Assembly (NCBI GenBank): GCA_965284435.1
Contig: OZ260083.1
Location: 2,108,001-2,172,000 of the forward strand
Source: CAIYZT01 sp947461435
Lineage (GTDB): Bacteria > Pseudomonadota > Alphaproteobacteria > Rhodobacterales > Rhodobacteraceae
Length of the DNA: 64,000 nt
Direction of reading: 5' to 3'
Below are positions 25,406 through 34,490 of this stretch, one piece after another (within the stretch, counting starts at the first letter, position 1; every line of letters starts with the position of its first letter). The notes below the pieces were generated by a model. The model made no database searches. It was not told where the DNA came from and worked only from the letters and a program-made list of their open reading frames with translations. A program made the position numbers and the translations under genes.

Positions 25406-26221
25406 ATGTCTGAACCCATGAGTGCAGGTGAGATTGAAGACGTCTTGACCTCGATCCGCAGATTGGTGTCGGAAGAGTTGCGTCCCATGTCCCGCGCGGC
25501 AAAGCCCGATACCGCAAATAAACTGATTCTGACGCCCTCGTTGCGGGTTGTGCCGGAGTCGACAGCGGGTGGTTCAGCGAAGGGCGATGTTGTGGGCCGG
25601 TTGGCCGAAGCCTTGACAGAGCCCGATGAATTTGAAGGCGAAACGGGGGACTTGGGCCCGCAGATAGAGTCTGCGCCCTTCGCTTGGGACGTTGAACCCG
25701 ACGATGACGAATCACAGATCAATGTCCCCCCGTCACTTCAGGCGGGCGTGCCACGTGATCAAGACGCACAGCCCGCCCAGGAGTTGGCGCGGCTTGGTTC
25801 TGATGAGCAACCCCAAGGGATGGATGGCGAGATCCTTGAGCCGTCGCGGACGACCCATGAAGGAGCAGAGCCTTGGGCGCAGGCTGATGATGGATTTACC
25901 GGATTTGCGACCGACGGCCCTGATGACGCCGACTTTTCCTCTCCTGTCGATCCATCGTGGCTGGACCGGGCAGAGGCAGAGGTAATGGCCGCCCTGTCGG
26001 GGCAAAAAGACGAGGCCGACGGATCAAGGCATGACCTGAAACCAGATCAAGAGCATACCAAGGACGAGGTGCTGTTCGATGAAGCGGTGCTTCGCGATCT
26101 TGTGCGGGACTTGATCCGGGAAGAGTTGCAAGGTTCGCTGGGCGAGCGCATTACCCGCAACATTCGAAAACTGGTTCGTGTCGAAGTTGCACGGGCGCTT
26201 TCACTGAATGATTTCGACTGA
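25406..26221 (+). CDS. popZ: PopZ-like polar organising protein (DUF2497-type)
   Basis: A 271-residue acidic protein with three parts. An N-terminal short helix (MSAGEIEDVLTSIRRLVSEEL) resembles the PopZ segment that binds partner proteins. A long Asp/Glu/Pro-rich middle (about 40-210) looks disordered. A C-terminal helical part (LRDLVRDLIREELQGSLGER, then RNIRKLVRVEVARAL) matches DUF2497-type oligomerisation helices. In Caulobacter, PopZ anchors the chromosome origin at the cell pole and its gene follows a tolC homologue, the same order as here. The start at 25406 has AGGA five bases upstream; an earlier frame start at 25307 lacks this. PopZ identity is inferred from architecture and synteny. 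Confidence 0.68.
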   Translation: MSEPMSAGEIEDVLTSIRRLVSEELRPMSRAAKPDTANKLILTPSLRVVPESTAGGSAKGDVVGRLAEALTEPDEFEGETGDLGPQIESAPFAWDVEPDDDESQINVPPSLQAGVPRDQDAQPAQELARLGSDEQPQGMDGEILEPSRTTHEGAEPWAQADDGFTGFATDGPDDADFSSPVDPSWLDRAEAEVMAALSGQKDEADGSRHDLKPDQEHTKDEVLFDEAVLRDLVRDLIREELQGSLGERITRNIRKLVRVEVARALSLNDFD

Positions 26222-26236
26222 ACGGGCGGGGCTGCT

Positions 26237-26812
26237 GTGAACACGCCAGCCCATTTGATTTTCGGCCTTACCGTTTTCGGACGAAACCAAAATCCACGCG
26301 TTACGGCTGCAGCATTCTTCGGGGCGTTGGTCCCTGATTTGTCGTTGTACCTGATGGCAGGTTGGTCGTTGTTTATCGCACAGATCCCGCCTGAAGTGGT
26401 TTTCGGCCAGATGTACTTTTCGGATGCCTGGCAGAACGTTTTTGCCGTCGATAATTCCATTCCGCTATGGGCACTGGCCGTTGGACTTGCCACGATTCTG
26501 CGTGCACCCGTTGCGTTTGCTTTTGCGGGGGCCGGTCTGCTGCATCTTCTGTTTGATTTTCCCCTGCACCATGACGATGCGCGGCGGCATTTCTGGCCGC
26601 TGACCGATTGGGTTTTTCACAGTCCGGTCTCGTACTGGGATCCTTCGCATTTTGGCAACATCACCTCTGTCATTGAGGTCGGTGTCTGCGTGGTCTTTTC
26701 CGCCGTGTTGCTGCGGTACTTCAAATCAAGGCTTGCCCGCGGGCTGATACTCTTGCTCGCCTGTGTGGAAGTTGCGCCGCCTCTTATGTTCCATCTGATG
26801 TTCGGGCATTGA
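26237..26812 (+). CDS. Conserved membrane protein of unknown function
   Basis: A 191-residue membrane protein with about four hydrophobic segments. The N-terminus reads NTPAHLIFGLTVFG and is followed by VPDLSLYLMAG. Further on are HLLFDFPLHHDDARRHFWPLTDW and SPVSYWDPSHFG. The His/Asp-rich motifs (PAH, LVPDLS, HLLFDFPLHHDD) resemble the metal-site pattern of the YdjM/LexA-binding membrane hydrolase families. Relatives in Rhodobacteraceae are often mislabelled CobQ, but nothing here supports cobalamin synthesis. Translation starts with GTG at 26237, 15 bases after the PopZ-like stop, so the genes may be cotranscribed. Confidence 0.65.
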   Translation: MNTPAHLIFGLTVFGRNQNPRVTAAAFFGALVPDLSLYLMAGWSLFIAQIPPEVVFGQMYFSDAWQNVFAVDNSIPLWALAVGLATILRAPVAFAFAGAGLLHLLFDFPLHHDDARRHFWPLTDWVFHSPVSYWDPSHFGNITSVIEVGVCVVFSAVLLRYFKSRLARGLILLLACVEVAPPLMFHLMFGH

Positions 26813-26815
26813 CCC

Positions 26816-26842
26816 AAAACAAAACGCGCCCCGCAGGGCGCG
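26816..26842 (-). terminator. Intrinsic terminator of the minus-strand gene at 26868
   Basis: The 7-bp stem CGCGCCC/GGGCGCG with a 4-base loop (26825-26842) is followed on the minus strand by TTTTGTTTTGGG. It ends transcription of the gene at 26868-27194 and may also block plus-strand read-through. Confidence 0.75.
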
Positions 26843-26867
26843 CTGAAAGGAAATCACAACCGCAAAT

Positions 26868-27194
26868 TTATGCGGCTTCTGCATGCTCCAGCTCCAAAGC
26901 ATGGCGCCGCTCGGATTCTTCACGGCTTAGCGCGACAGAGGTACGAACGCCTTTGGAAACAAATTCCATCAAGCCCTTCACCACACGCTCGTTCGGGTCG
27001 ATCCCGGCGCAGGACAACACTTCACGGCCATCGCGCGAGCGTGCCCAGCGGGCAATTTGCTCGGGTCCATTTCCATATTTCTTGTCGTCCGCAATGGCAT
27101 CATCCAAAGCTGCCAATACGACGGCCGCAAACAGTTTGCGCGCGCGCTGGCCTTGTTCAAAGTTGAATGCAGTGCTGTCAACGGAGTCGAGCAT
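26868..27194 (-). CDS. Small conserved soluble protein (DUF6280-like)
   Basis: A 108-residue protein with strongly conserved-looking blocks, FNFEQGQRARKLFAAVVLAALDDAIADD and GPEQIARWARSRDGREVLSCAG, that I associate from memory with DUF6280, found in Rhodobacteraceae. No catalytic motif is known to me. The start at 27194 has GAGG five bases upstream; an upstream extension to 27287 reads as low-complexity intergenic sequence. It is divergent from efp, and the 211-base interval between them holds no recognised element. Confidence 0.6.
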   Translation of the reverse strand: MLDSVDSTAFNFEQGQRARKLFAAVVLAALDDAIADDKKYGNGPEQIARWARSRDGREVLSCAGIDPNERVVKGLMEFVSKGVRTSVALSREESERRHALELEHAEAA

Positions 27195-27405
27195 TTTGGC
27201 CTCTATTCTTCGTATTGCCTTCTGAGCGTTCTGTGCTTCTAACGACTGAATACTGATTCGGGGAAGCATAATTGACATGGCAGCCATGCGATAATTGCAT
27301 AGCTATAAATCTCTGATACTTCATCTAGTTGGCTTGTTTGGAGGTTACCGACCAGATATAGGGTCGCTAACGAACTATTCAACCTTTTGCCTAGGTTTTG
27401 CCCCA

Positions 27406-27969
27406 ATGCCCAAAATCAATGCCAACACCATCCGCCCCGGTACGATCATCGATCATGACGGGGGTCTTTGGGCATCGGTCAAGGTGAACCATGTGAAACC
27501 CGGAAAAGGCGGTGCCTTCGCACAGGTTGAGCTGAAAAATCTGCGCGATGGCCGGAAATTGAACGAACGCTTCCGCTCGGAAGACAAGGTGGAAGAGGTT
27601 ACGCTTGAAAACAAGGACCAACAATTCTTGTACGAAAGTGATGGTCGGTTGGTGTTCATGGATGCGGAATCCTATGAACAGGTGGAGATTGATGCCGAGC
27701 TTCTGGGTGATCGGCGTCCGTTCTTGCAAGACGGCATGACCGCAACGATGCTGTATTTTGGCGACGAGGCGTTGTCGGTGCGGATCCCGCAAAAGGTCAC
27801 ATGCCGCGTGGCCGAAACCGAACCTGTGATGAATGGCGCAACCGCCACCAAAACGAACAAACCCGCAATTCTGGAAAACGGTGTCCGCGTGATGGTACCG
27901 CCGTTCATTGGTCAGGATGAGATGATCATCGTGAACACCGAAACGATGGAATACACTGAACGCGCCTGA
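27406..27969 (+). CDS. efp: Translation elongation factor P
   Basis: Rescues ribosomes stalled at polyproline stretches. The 187-residue protein has three beta-barrel domains; Lys34 in HVKPGKGGAFAQV is the tip residue modified in many bacteria, and the closing sequence QDEMIIVNTETMEYTERA is typical. The start at 27406 (MPKINANTIRPG) fits family length; a frame start at 27295 would add 37 non-homologous residues. No clear ribosome binding site precedes the ATG. Confidence 0.95.
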   Translation: MPKINANTIRPGTIIDHDGGLWASVKVNHVKPGKGGAFAQVELKNLRDGRKLNERFRSEDKVEEVTLENKDQQFLYESDGRLVFMDAESYEQVEIDAELLGDRRPFLQDGMTATMLYFGDEALSVRIPQKVTCRVAETEPVMNGATATKTNKPAILENGVRVMVPPFIGQDEMIIVNTETMEYTERA

Positions 27970-27997
27970 TCTGGCGCGAACGGCAACGCCGGGCGCG

Positions 27998-28765
27998 TTA
28001 GGCTTGTGCCCCGTCCCAAGTTACGATGGCCTCGCCAGCGGTCAGGGGGCCCTCGGCCCGATCATACCGAAGATAGGCCAAGGCCATGTTGCCGGATTGA
28101 GAATACAGGGTTCCTGCCTCTTTGCCGTCATTCATAATTGGGGTTCCCGCGGGAGCCGAGCCTTGGACCCGGACTTGAACCAGTCCTTTGCGAAGTTCTG
28201 TCTTGTGCTTCATGCGGGCAGTGACTTCTTGACCCACATAGCAGCCCTTGCGGAAGTCGACGCCGTGAAGGCGTTCAAAGCCCATTTCGAGCACGTAGCT
28301 TTCGTTGCTGATCAATTCGATCCCGGTTTCAGGAACCATGTTCTGAACGCGCAGGGCATTCCAATCGGTCGAACCGGGTACCGTTGGCATGCCATAACTG
28401 CGCCAACCAAGGGCATCCGTTCGCGGATCAGGCAGGCTGTTGGTTGGCGCAGCGCCAAGACCTCGGCCGACCTGCCAATCCAATGGTTCAAAGGTCACCT
28501 CGGCGCGCAATTTGTACATTGTCAGGCGCTGCATGATGCCATCGGCAAGTTGGCCGGGCAGGTCCAGAAAAAGGCGCTCGTTCAGGCGGCCCACAAAGAA
28601 ATCAGCAAGATACTTCCCTTGGGGTGTCAACAAGGCCGTCCAGATCAGGCCGTCCGCAAGACCAAGGGGCCGCACATCATTTGAAACAAGCGATTGCAAG
28701 AATGTCAGGCAATCCTTCCCAAGCAGTCCGACAATTAAGCGATTGGGGCATACTTCCGGGGTCAT
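27998..28765 (-). CDS. ygfZ: YgfZ/GcvT-family folate-binding protein
   Basis: Folate-dependent factor for iron-sulfur enzyme maturation, related to IbaG/Iba57 and the glycine cleavage T protein. The 255-residue protein carries the family signature KGCYVGQEVTARMKH, with its conserved Cys, and an N-terminal GcvT-like fold (LTFLQSLVSNDVRPL). It lies 9 bases downstream of the MsbA-type exporter gene on the same strand. Its end is 28 bases from the convergent efp stop. Confidence 0.9.
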   Translation of the reverse strand: MTPEVCPNRLIVGLLGKDCLTFLQSLVSNDVRPLGLADGLIWTALLTPQGKYLADFFVGRLNERLFLDLPGQLADGIMQRLTMYKLRAEVTFEPLDWQVGRGLGAAPTNSLPDPRTDALGWRSYGMPTVPGSTDWNALRVQNMVPETGIELISNESYVLEMGFERLHGVDFRKGCYVGQEVTARMKHKTELRKGLVQVRVQGSAPAGTPIMNDGKEAGTLYSQSGNMALAYLRYDRAEGPLTAGEAIVTWDGAQA

Positions 28766-28774
28766 GGGCGCGCC

Positions 28775-30523
28775 TTATTGTTTGAACTGCATCTTGTACA
28801 AATTGGCATAGAGCCCCCCTTTGGCAAGAAGGTCGTCATGGGTGCCTTCTTCTGCCACGCGGCCCTGATCCAGAACGATGATGCGGTCTGCATCCCGGAT
28901 CGTGGACAGCCGGTGCGCGATCACCAAGGTTGTGCGCCCGGCCGAGCCTTGCCGCAGCGCCTCGGCCACGGCCGCCTCGGATTGAGTGTCGAGGGCAGAA
29001 GTGGCTTCGTCCAACAACAGGATCGGGGCGGTTTGAACCAAGGCGCGGGCAATTGCGACGCGTTGGCGCTGACCGCCCGAAAGCGCCGACCCGCGTGGCC
29101 CGACCGGGGTTTCCATGCCAAGGGCAAGGCGCGGCAAGAATTCGGTGACATGGGCCAGGTCAAGTGCCTGCATGAGGCGTTGTTCATCTGCGATTGTGCC
29201 GCCGGGCAACACATTGTCGCGCAAAGTTTCATCGAACAGGGCCGAATCTTGCGTGACCGTCGCAAAGAGGGCCCGTTGCTCTGCCAAGGGCAGGGTCGTT
29301 AGCGATATGTCGTCAAGACGAATTTGCCCGCGCGACGGATCATAAAGCCCCGTAAGAAGATGAAAAACCGTTGATTTACCGGCCCCCGATGCCCCGACAA
29401 GCGCGGTTGTCTGTCCTGCCTTCGCAGTAAAGCTGAGACCATTTAGGATAGCCCGGTCTGCGTGGGCAAAGTGTACGTCGTCGAAAACAAGATCACCCGA
29501 AGGGTTCGGCCGCAGCGTTGTTGGCGCCGGTTCCGGGCGCGGATTGGCGATGCTATGGTCGAGAAGCGCATAAATCCGTTCCAGACTTGCCGCGGCCACC
29601 TGCCAGCCACCAGAAAGCTCTCCAAGTCGGCGCAAAGGCTGAAAGATAAGTGCAATCGCGGTGAAGAACGACATGAATTCACCGGCCGTTCGTTGGCCAG
29701 AAGCCACATCAGGGCCCGCGACCAACAGGACCGCAAAGAAGCCAAGACCGGTCGAAATGTCCAACAATGCGGGAACGAGAGACCGGCTGAGCGCAAGCTT
29801 CACTTCGACACGGCGGATTAATCGCAGCACAGTGGCAAAGCGGGCAGATTGCTGCGCCTCAAGCCGGTTCAGCTTGATCGCCTGAATGCCATGGAAGATT
29901 TCATCCAAACGCGTGGCCCTGATACCTGCCTGCCCGCGCAGTTGGATCGCTTTTCGCCGAATATAGCCTTGGATGGCAAGGACAGGGATCATCAGAATCG
30001 GAAGGCCAATAAGGGTGACCAGGGTCCATTTCACATCGACCGACAGGGCAACGGCGACCAACAGGATCACTCCCAGGCCATCGCGCCCTACACCGACCAT
30101 AAGGTTCGACCAGATCGCTTGTGCGGCCAACGTATCCCCTTGGACGCGCTCTATCAAAATGCCGGGCGGGTGGGATTGAAAAAACCCCATGTCCATTTTC
30201 AAGATATGGGTCAGAAGGTCGTTTTGGGTGTGCGCCGCAACCCGCTGGGTAATATTTGCCGTCAAGGTGCGCGCCGAGGCAGAAACGCTTGCCCTTAAGA
30301 AGAAAAGTCCCAAGAAAGCCAGACCCACGCCCAGAATGGCAGTCTGCCCGCCGGGCACAAAGACCTTGTCGAACAGCGGTTCGATCAGCTTGCTGACCAC
30401 GCCCATGGTTGCGCCGTCGATGGCCATCAAGACGAATACCAAGCCTAAAGAGGGCCATCTGCGCCGCAAATAGTCGCGCCAGTAGCGCGTGAACAGGGGA
30501 ACGGTTTTTTGGCGATCGGACAA
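28775..30523 (-). CDS. ABC exporter, MsbA-type permease/ATPase fusion
   Basis: Half-transporter of 582 residues with an N-terminal six-helix membrane domain (about 25-320) and a C-terminal ATPase domain. Walker A is GASGAGKST, the signature is LSGGQRQRVAIARAL, Walker B is ILLLDEATSALD, and the switch is VIAHRLST. It matches lipid A/peptide exporters of the MsbA family, but multidrug or other lipid export is possible. It is followed by ygfZ and is divergent from a class V aminotransferase gene. Confidence 0.88.
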   Translation of the reverse strand: MSDRQKTVPLFTRYWRDYLRRRWPSLGLVFVLMAIDGATMGVVSKLIEPLFDKVFVPGGQTAILGVGLAFLGLFFLRASVSASARTLTANITQRVAAHTQNDLLTHILKMDMGFFQSHPPGILIERVQGDTLAAQAIWSNLMVGVGRDGLGVILLVAVALSVDVKWTLVTLIGLPILMIPVLAIQGYIRRKAIQLRGQAGIRATRLDEIFHGIQAIKLNRLEAQQSARFATVLRLIRRVEVKLALSRSLVPALLDISTGLGFFAVLLVAGPDVASGQRTAGEFMSFFTAIALIFQPLRRLGELSGGWQVAAASLERIYALLDHSIANPRPEPAPTTLRPNPSGDLVFDDVHFAHADRAILNGLSFTAKAGQTTALVGASGAGKSTVFHLLTGLYDPSRGQIRLDDISLTTLPLAEQRALFATVTQDSALFDETLRDNVLPGGTIADEQRLMQALDLAHVTEFLPRLALGMETPVGPRGSALSGGQRQRVAIARALVQTAPILLLDEATSALDTQSEAAVAEALRQGSAGRTTLVIAHRLSTIRDADRIIVLDQGRVAEEGTHDDLLAKGGLYANLYKMQFKQ

Positions 30524-30662
30524 CGGCGGCTTCCTTGAACGCGAAGCATCCCTGTATCTTGACCCTGTGACACAGGCAAGACTTACGCGACCATCGCCTT
30601 AATTGACCTTGGACGCGGCGCAGCGTAGCCATGAGAAGTTGAACCCGCAAAGGCCTGATCCA

Positions 30663-31874
30663 ATGTCTCTTTCCAACGGTCGCAGTTATCTGGCAATTCC
30701 CGGACCATCCACCATGCCTGATCGCGTTTTGAGTGCGATGCATCGCGGATCGCCCAACATCTACGAGGGGGAGTTGCACGCGCTTTGTGCCTCGCTGTGG
30801 CCCGACCTGCGCACGGTGGCGGGCACGACGCAAAATGTGGCTGCATATATTGGCAATGGCCATGCGACCTGGGAGGCGGCGAATGCCAATTTGTTTTCCA
30901 AGGGCGATAAGGCCATGGTCTTGGCGACCGGGCAGTTTGGTCTGGGTTGGGCGGGTACCGCAAAATCCATGGGGATTGATGTAGAGCTTTTGGATTTTGG
31001 AAAGTCGTCGCCCCCAGATTTCACCAAAGTCGAGGCGGCGCTGCGGGCGGACAAGGAAGGCAAGATCAAGGCAGTCTTGACGACGCAGGTTGATACCGCA
31101 TCGACCATTCGCACCGATGTGGCGGGTTTGCGCGCGGCCATGGATGCGGCGGGCCATCCCGCGCTTTTGGCGGTTGACTGCATCGCCTCATTGGCCTGCG
31201 ATGAATATCGCATGGACGATTGGGGGGTCGATGTCACGGTCGCGGCCAGCCAGAAGGGGCTGATGACTCCCCCGGGAATAGGGTTCGTGTGGTTTTCAGA
31301 AAAGGCGCGGTTGGCCTGCGCGCAGTCCGATCTTCGCACGCCCTATTGGGCGTGGGCACCGCGGGCGGATGCGACGGAGTTTTGGCAGTACTGGGCCGGC
31401 ACAGCCCCGACGCACCATCTTTACGGCCTGCGCGAGGCGCTGACCATGATCGTTCATGAAGAAGGTCTGTCCAATGTCTGGGCACGGCACGAGGCCTTGG
31501 CCGCCGCCGTCTGGGCCGCCTTTGATGTCTGGGGATCGGGCAATCCGGCCATTGCGATGAATGTGGCAGATCCTGCAGATCGCGGCAGGTCGGTAACGGC
31601 CGCTCGCTTTGGGGCGCCGCACGCCACGCGCCTGCGAACATGGTGCGAGACGAAGGCAGGTGTCACCCTTGGGATCGGGCTTGGCATGGCCCCCCCGGAC
31701 GATCCGGCCTATCATGGGTTCTTGCGGGTGGCGCATATGGGGCATGTCAATGCGCATATGACCCTTGGCGCCTTAGCGGTGATGGATGCCGGATTAAAGG
31801 CGCTTTCCATTCCCCACGGAAGCGGCGCACTTGAAGCCGCAGCACAGGTCGTTGCACTGGCGGCGGGCGCTTAG
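30663..31874 (+). CDS. Class V aminotransferase (alanine/serine-glyoxylate type)
   Basis: PLP enzyme of the alanine-glyoxylate/serine-glyoxylate aminotransferase family, 403 residues. The N-terminus IPGPSTMPDRVLSAM, AVDCIASLACDEYRMDDWGVDV and the Schiff-base Lys in AASQKGLMTPPG are characteristic. Purine-derived (S)-ureidoglycine-glyoxylate aminotransferase is also in this family, so the substrate is uncertain. The start at 30663 is best; a frame start 60 bases earlier lacks homologous sequence. It ends in a 4-base convergent overlap with the EamA transporter. Confidence 0.85.
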   Translation: MSLSNGRSYLAIPGPSTMPDRVLSAMHRGSPNIYEGELHALCASLWPDLRTVAGTTQNVAAYIGNGHATWEAANANLFSKGDKAMVLATGQFGLGWAGTAKSMGIDVELLDFGKSSPPDFTKVEAALRADKEGKIKAVLTTQVDTASTIRTDVAGLRAAMDAAGHPALLAVDCIASLACDEYRMDDWGVDVTVAASQKGLMTPPGIGFVWFSEKARLACAQSDLRTPYWAWAPRADATEFWQYWAGTAPTHHLYGLREALTMIVHEEGLSNVWARHEALAAAVWAAFDVWGSGNPAIAMNVADPADRGRSVTAARFGAPHATRLRTWCETKAGVTLGIGLGMAPPDDPAYHGFLRVAHMGHVNAHMTLGALAVMDAGLKALSIPHGSGALEAAAQVVALAAGA

Positions 31875-32743
31875 CCCGTCTTTACCTTTCGCTCGCGCCA
31901 AGAAATGTACAAAGCGCTGGAAATCAGGATCGAGACACCGACGAAGGTGTAAGCGTCTGGAAAATCGCCAAAAAAGTACCAGCCGCAAAGAGTTGCGACG
32001 ATCATTTCGGTATAGGCGAAGGGCGCCAGAAGCGAGGCTTCTGCAAAATCATAGGCCCGTACGATCATGAAATGCCCAATCGTTGCAACGGTGCCCAACC
32101 CGGCAAGCATGACCCATTGGGTTGCGGTCGGATCTGTCCAGATCAGGGGCATCGCCGACGACAAGACGATCATGCCGATGGCATTGGTCTGAAAGGTTGT
32201 AACCATCGCTTTTGCCGTCCCAGAGATGCGCCGTGTCATCACGAAATAGACCGCAAGAAACGTACCCGCGGCGAGGGCCAACAACGTTCCGGGATTGAAT
32301 GTACCAAAACCTGGCCGAATGATGATCAGCGTTCCGATGAATCCGGCAAAAACAGCGGCCCATCTTCGGGGCCCGACCTTTTCGCCCAAAACCAAAGCAG
32401 ATAGCACCACGACAACCAAAGGCTGCACAAAAAAAATCGCAAGCGCATCGGCGATTGGCAGAAACTTTAACGACAAAAAGAAGGTATAGGTGGCCAGGAT
32501 CAACAGGCTTGCCCGGCACAGATGATAGATCGGCCGATCCGGCCAAAGCGCCGCCCGACCCGTTGCTTGCAAAGCAAAGGGCAAAGTGACAAGGGCGCCA
32601 AAGGTTAACCGGGCCCAAACGATCTGCAGGATTGGAATTCCCATCTGGCCCAAGAACTTGGCGAAGACGTCAATGAACGGCAGGCTTGCCATCGCGCCCA
32701 GCATGAAGCCGATGCCGATCAAGTTCTGGTTTTGGGGCTTCAT
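31871..32743 (-). CDS. EamA/DMT-family transporter
   Basis: Integral membrane protein of about 290 residues with ten predicted helices in two EamA repeats, in the drug/metabolite transporter superfamily. Visible are FIDVFAKFLGQMGIPILQIVWARL in the first repeat and ADALAIFFVQPLVVVVLSALVLGEKVGP (conserved E of the first repeat end). Substrate cannot be inferred. The start at 32743 (MKPQNQ) is preferred over a Met 54 bases upstream, whose extension is polar and not membrane-like. Confidence 0.85.
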   Translation of the reverse strand: MKPQNQNLIGIGFMLGAMASLPFIDVFAKFLGQMGIPILQIVWARLTFGALVTLPFALQATGRAALWPDRPIYHLCRASLLILATYTFFLSLKFLPIADALAIFFVQPLVVVVLSALVLGEKVGPRRWAAVFAGFIGTLIIIRPGFGTFNPGTLLALAAGTFLAVYFVMTRRISGTAKAMVTTFQTNAIGMIVLSSAMPLIWTDPTATQWVMLAGLGTVATIGHFMIVRAYDFAEASLLAPFAYTEMIVATLCGWYFFGDFPDAYTFVGVSILISSALYISWRERKVKTG

Positions 32744-32899
32744 TCTTATCCTGCCTGCTTTGCAACCACTTTGGCCGAAGTGGCGTCCCTTGGCCATGCA
32801 TGATGATCAAACTATTGCGAATGAATGGATGGCTTAACGCTTTTCCTTGTGCGTGGCGGGGGATATGATTGGATGTGTTCGAAGGCAGGACCAAGTGAA

Positions 32900-33658
32900 A
32901 TGGCCAAAAAGACTCGTCCCGTTGTTGGGGTTATCGGCAATTACTATATGATGAATGACCGATATGCCGTGCACGCGTCGGGTGTCATCAATACTTCGGC
33001 GGTTGCGAATGTGGCCGGTTGCCTGCCGTTGATTGTTCCAAGCGGTGAAAACATTGATGTCGCCGATTTACTGGAAGTCTGCGATGGGTTTTTGCTGACT
33101 GGCGGACAGCCAAATGTCCATCCGTCGGAATATGGCCATGACGAAACCCCCGCCCATGGTGAATTTGATCGGGGGCGCGACGCCGTAGCTTTGGGAATTA
33201 TACGGGCTTGCGTTGACAGGGGTCAACCTTTCTTGGGAATTTGCCGAGGGTTTCAGGAACTGAACGTGGCCATGGGCGGTACTTTGCACCCTGAAATCCG
33301 CGAATTGCCGGGGCGCATGAACCATCGGATGCCCAGAGACGTCGATATTTCGGAACAATTTGCCCACCGGCACGATGTTCGATTTGCCGCAGGTGGTGTC
33401 TTTCATAAGTTGATAGGCGCTCAGGTGGTGCGCACAAACACGCTGCACGGTCAGGGGATCTTGGACGCGGGCCCCAGAATTGTGGTTGACGGATATGCCG
33501 AGGACGGCACGCCCGAAGCCATTTATGTCAAAGACGCCCCCGGATTCACCTTGGCTGTCCAATGGCATCCGGAATGGAATGCTTCCGAAGATCCAGTATC
33601 ACGCCCGCTGTTCACCGCCTTTGGTGATGCGGTGCGCACATGGGCAGATCGCAAATAG
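32900..33658 (+). CDS. Class I glutamine amidotransferase-like hydrolase (peptidase C26)
   Basis: A 252-residue enzyme of the gamma-glutamyl-GABA hydrolase (PuuD) family. The nucleophile Cys is in FLGICRGFQELNVAMGG, and the His of the triad is in LAVQWHPEWNA, with Glu nearby. The family acts on gamma-glutamyl amides, for example in putrescine degradation. The start at 32900 (MAKKTRPVVGVIGN) has AGGA upstream; a frame start at 32825 adds a non-homologous leader. It is followed 76 bases later by a sugar-isomerase-like gene. Confidence 0.85.
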   Translation: MAKKTRPVVGVIGNYYMMNDRYAVHASGVINTSAVANVAGCLPLIVPSGENIDVADLLEVCDGFLLTGGQPNVHPSEYGHDETPAHGEFDRGRDAVALGIIRACVDRGQPFLGICRGFQELNVAMGGTLHPEIRELPGRMNHRMPRDVDISEQFAHRHDVRFAAGGVFHKLIGAQVVRTNTLHGQGILDAGPRIVVDGYAEDGTPEAIYVKDAPGFTLAVQWHPEWNASEDPVSRPLFTAFGDAVRTWADRK

Positions 33659-33734
33659 GTCTTGTGGGCTTGTTGGGCGCAACTGAAACGATATAGTCAC
33701 TTCAAATAACAATTTGGGCCTGGGGAGGACCAGA

Positions 33735-34421
33735 ATGAAACGCTCTCGCATCAATGACATCATGGCCGCAGCAGACGAGATGATCCGCCATTATGGCTTT
33801 GTCTTGCCGCCCTTTGCGTATTGGTCGCCGACCGAGTTCAAGGCCAAGAAAGCCGTCGCGCAGCGTGTGGTCGATGGTCGTTGCGGGTGGGACATCACAG
33901 ATTATGGCCAAGGGAAATTCGACGACTTGGGCTTGTTCCTGTTCACCTTGCGCAATGGTCTTCTGTCGGATCTGCAACGCGGAGGGGGCATGTGTTATGC
34001 GGAAAAGCTTTTGATCTCGCGGAAAGATCAATTGAGCCCGATGCACACGCATGTGATCAAGGCCGAAGATATCATCAACCGGGGCGGCGCGACGTTGGTT
34101 GTTGAACTGTATGGTTCAGACGACAAGGGTGGCTTTGCCTGGGACAAGGGCGGATTGGTGCGCTGCGACGGGATTGATCGGGCCTATGCGCCTGGCGACA
34201 AGTTGCGTCTTGCCCCCGGTGAAAGTGTTACCTTGATGCCGGGCGATTGGCACGCCTTTTGGGGCGAGGGCGGAGATGTTTTGATTGGTGAAGTATCGAC
34301 CGTCAACGATGACTTGACCGATAATATCTTCCGCGAACCGATCGGGCGTTTTGCCGAGATTGACGAAGATGTTGCCCCAACGCATTTGCTGGTCAGCGAT
34401 TACGAAACATTTCTGGCCTAG
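33735..34421 (+). CDS. D-lyxose ketol-isomerase-like cupin
   Basis: A 228-residue protein resembling the D-lyxose/D-mannose isomerase family (YdaE/Z5688 type). The metal-binding cupin motif reads SPMHTHVIKAEDIINRGG, and the second His group is MPGDWHAFWGE. GGGGAGG lies eight bases before the ATG at 33735. In cells this family interconverts D-lyxose and D-xylulose or D-mannose and D-fructose. No other sugar genes are adjacent, so the physiological substrate is unknown. It is followed by a strong terminator. Confidence 0.75.
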   Translation: MKRSRINDIMAAADEMIRHYGFVLPPFAYWSPTEFKAKKAVAQRVVDGRCGWDITDYGQGKFDDLGLFLFTLRNGLLSDLQRGGGMCYAEKLLISRKDQLSPMHTHVIKAEDIINRGGATLVVELYGSDDKGGFAWDKGGLVRCDGIDRAYAPGDKLRLAPGESVTLMPGDWHAFWGEGGDVLIGEVSTVNDDLTDNIFREPIGRFAEIDEDVAPTHLLVSDYETFLA

Positions 34422-34438
34422 GCTGCGCTAAAACAAAG

Positions 34439-34472
34439 GGGGCTGCGGTTGGTCCCGCAGCCCCTTTTATTT
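34439..34472 (+). terminator. Strong intrinsic terminator after the isomerase gene
   Basis: A 10-bp stem GGGGCTGCGG/CCGCAGCCCC (34439-34464) with loop TTGGTC is followed by TTTTATTT. It lies between convergent genes and would end the isomerase transcript. Confidence 0.88.
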
Positions 34473-34490
34473 GGTTATTGCAGTGTTTCC

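Noticed and set aside
29901..31157. Minus-strand open frame of 418 codons
   Set aside because: It crosses the divergent promoter region and overlaps msbA-type and aminotransferase genes in another frame; no motifs.
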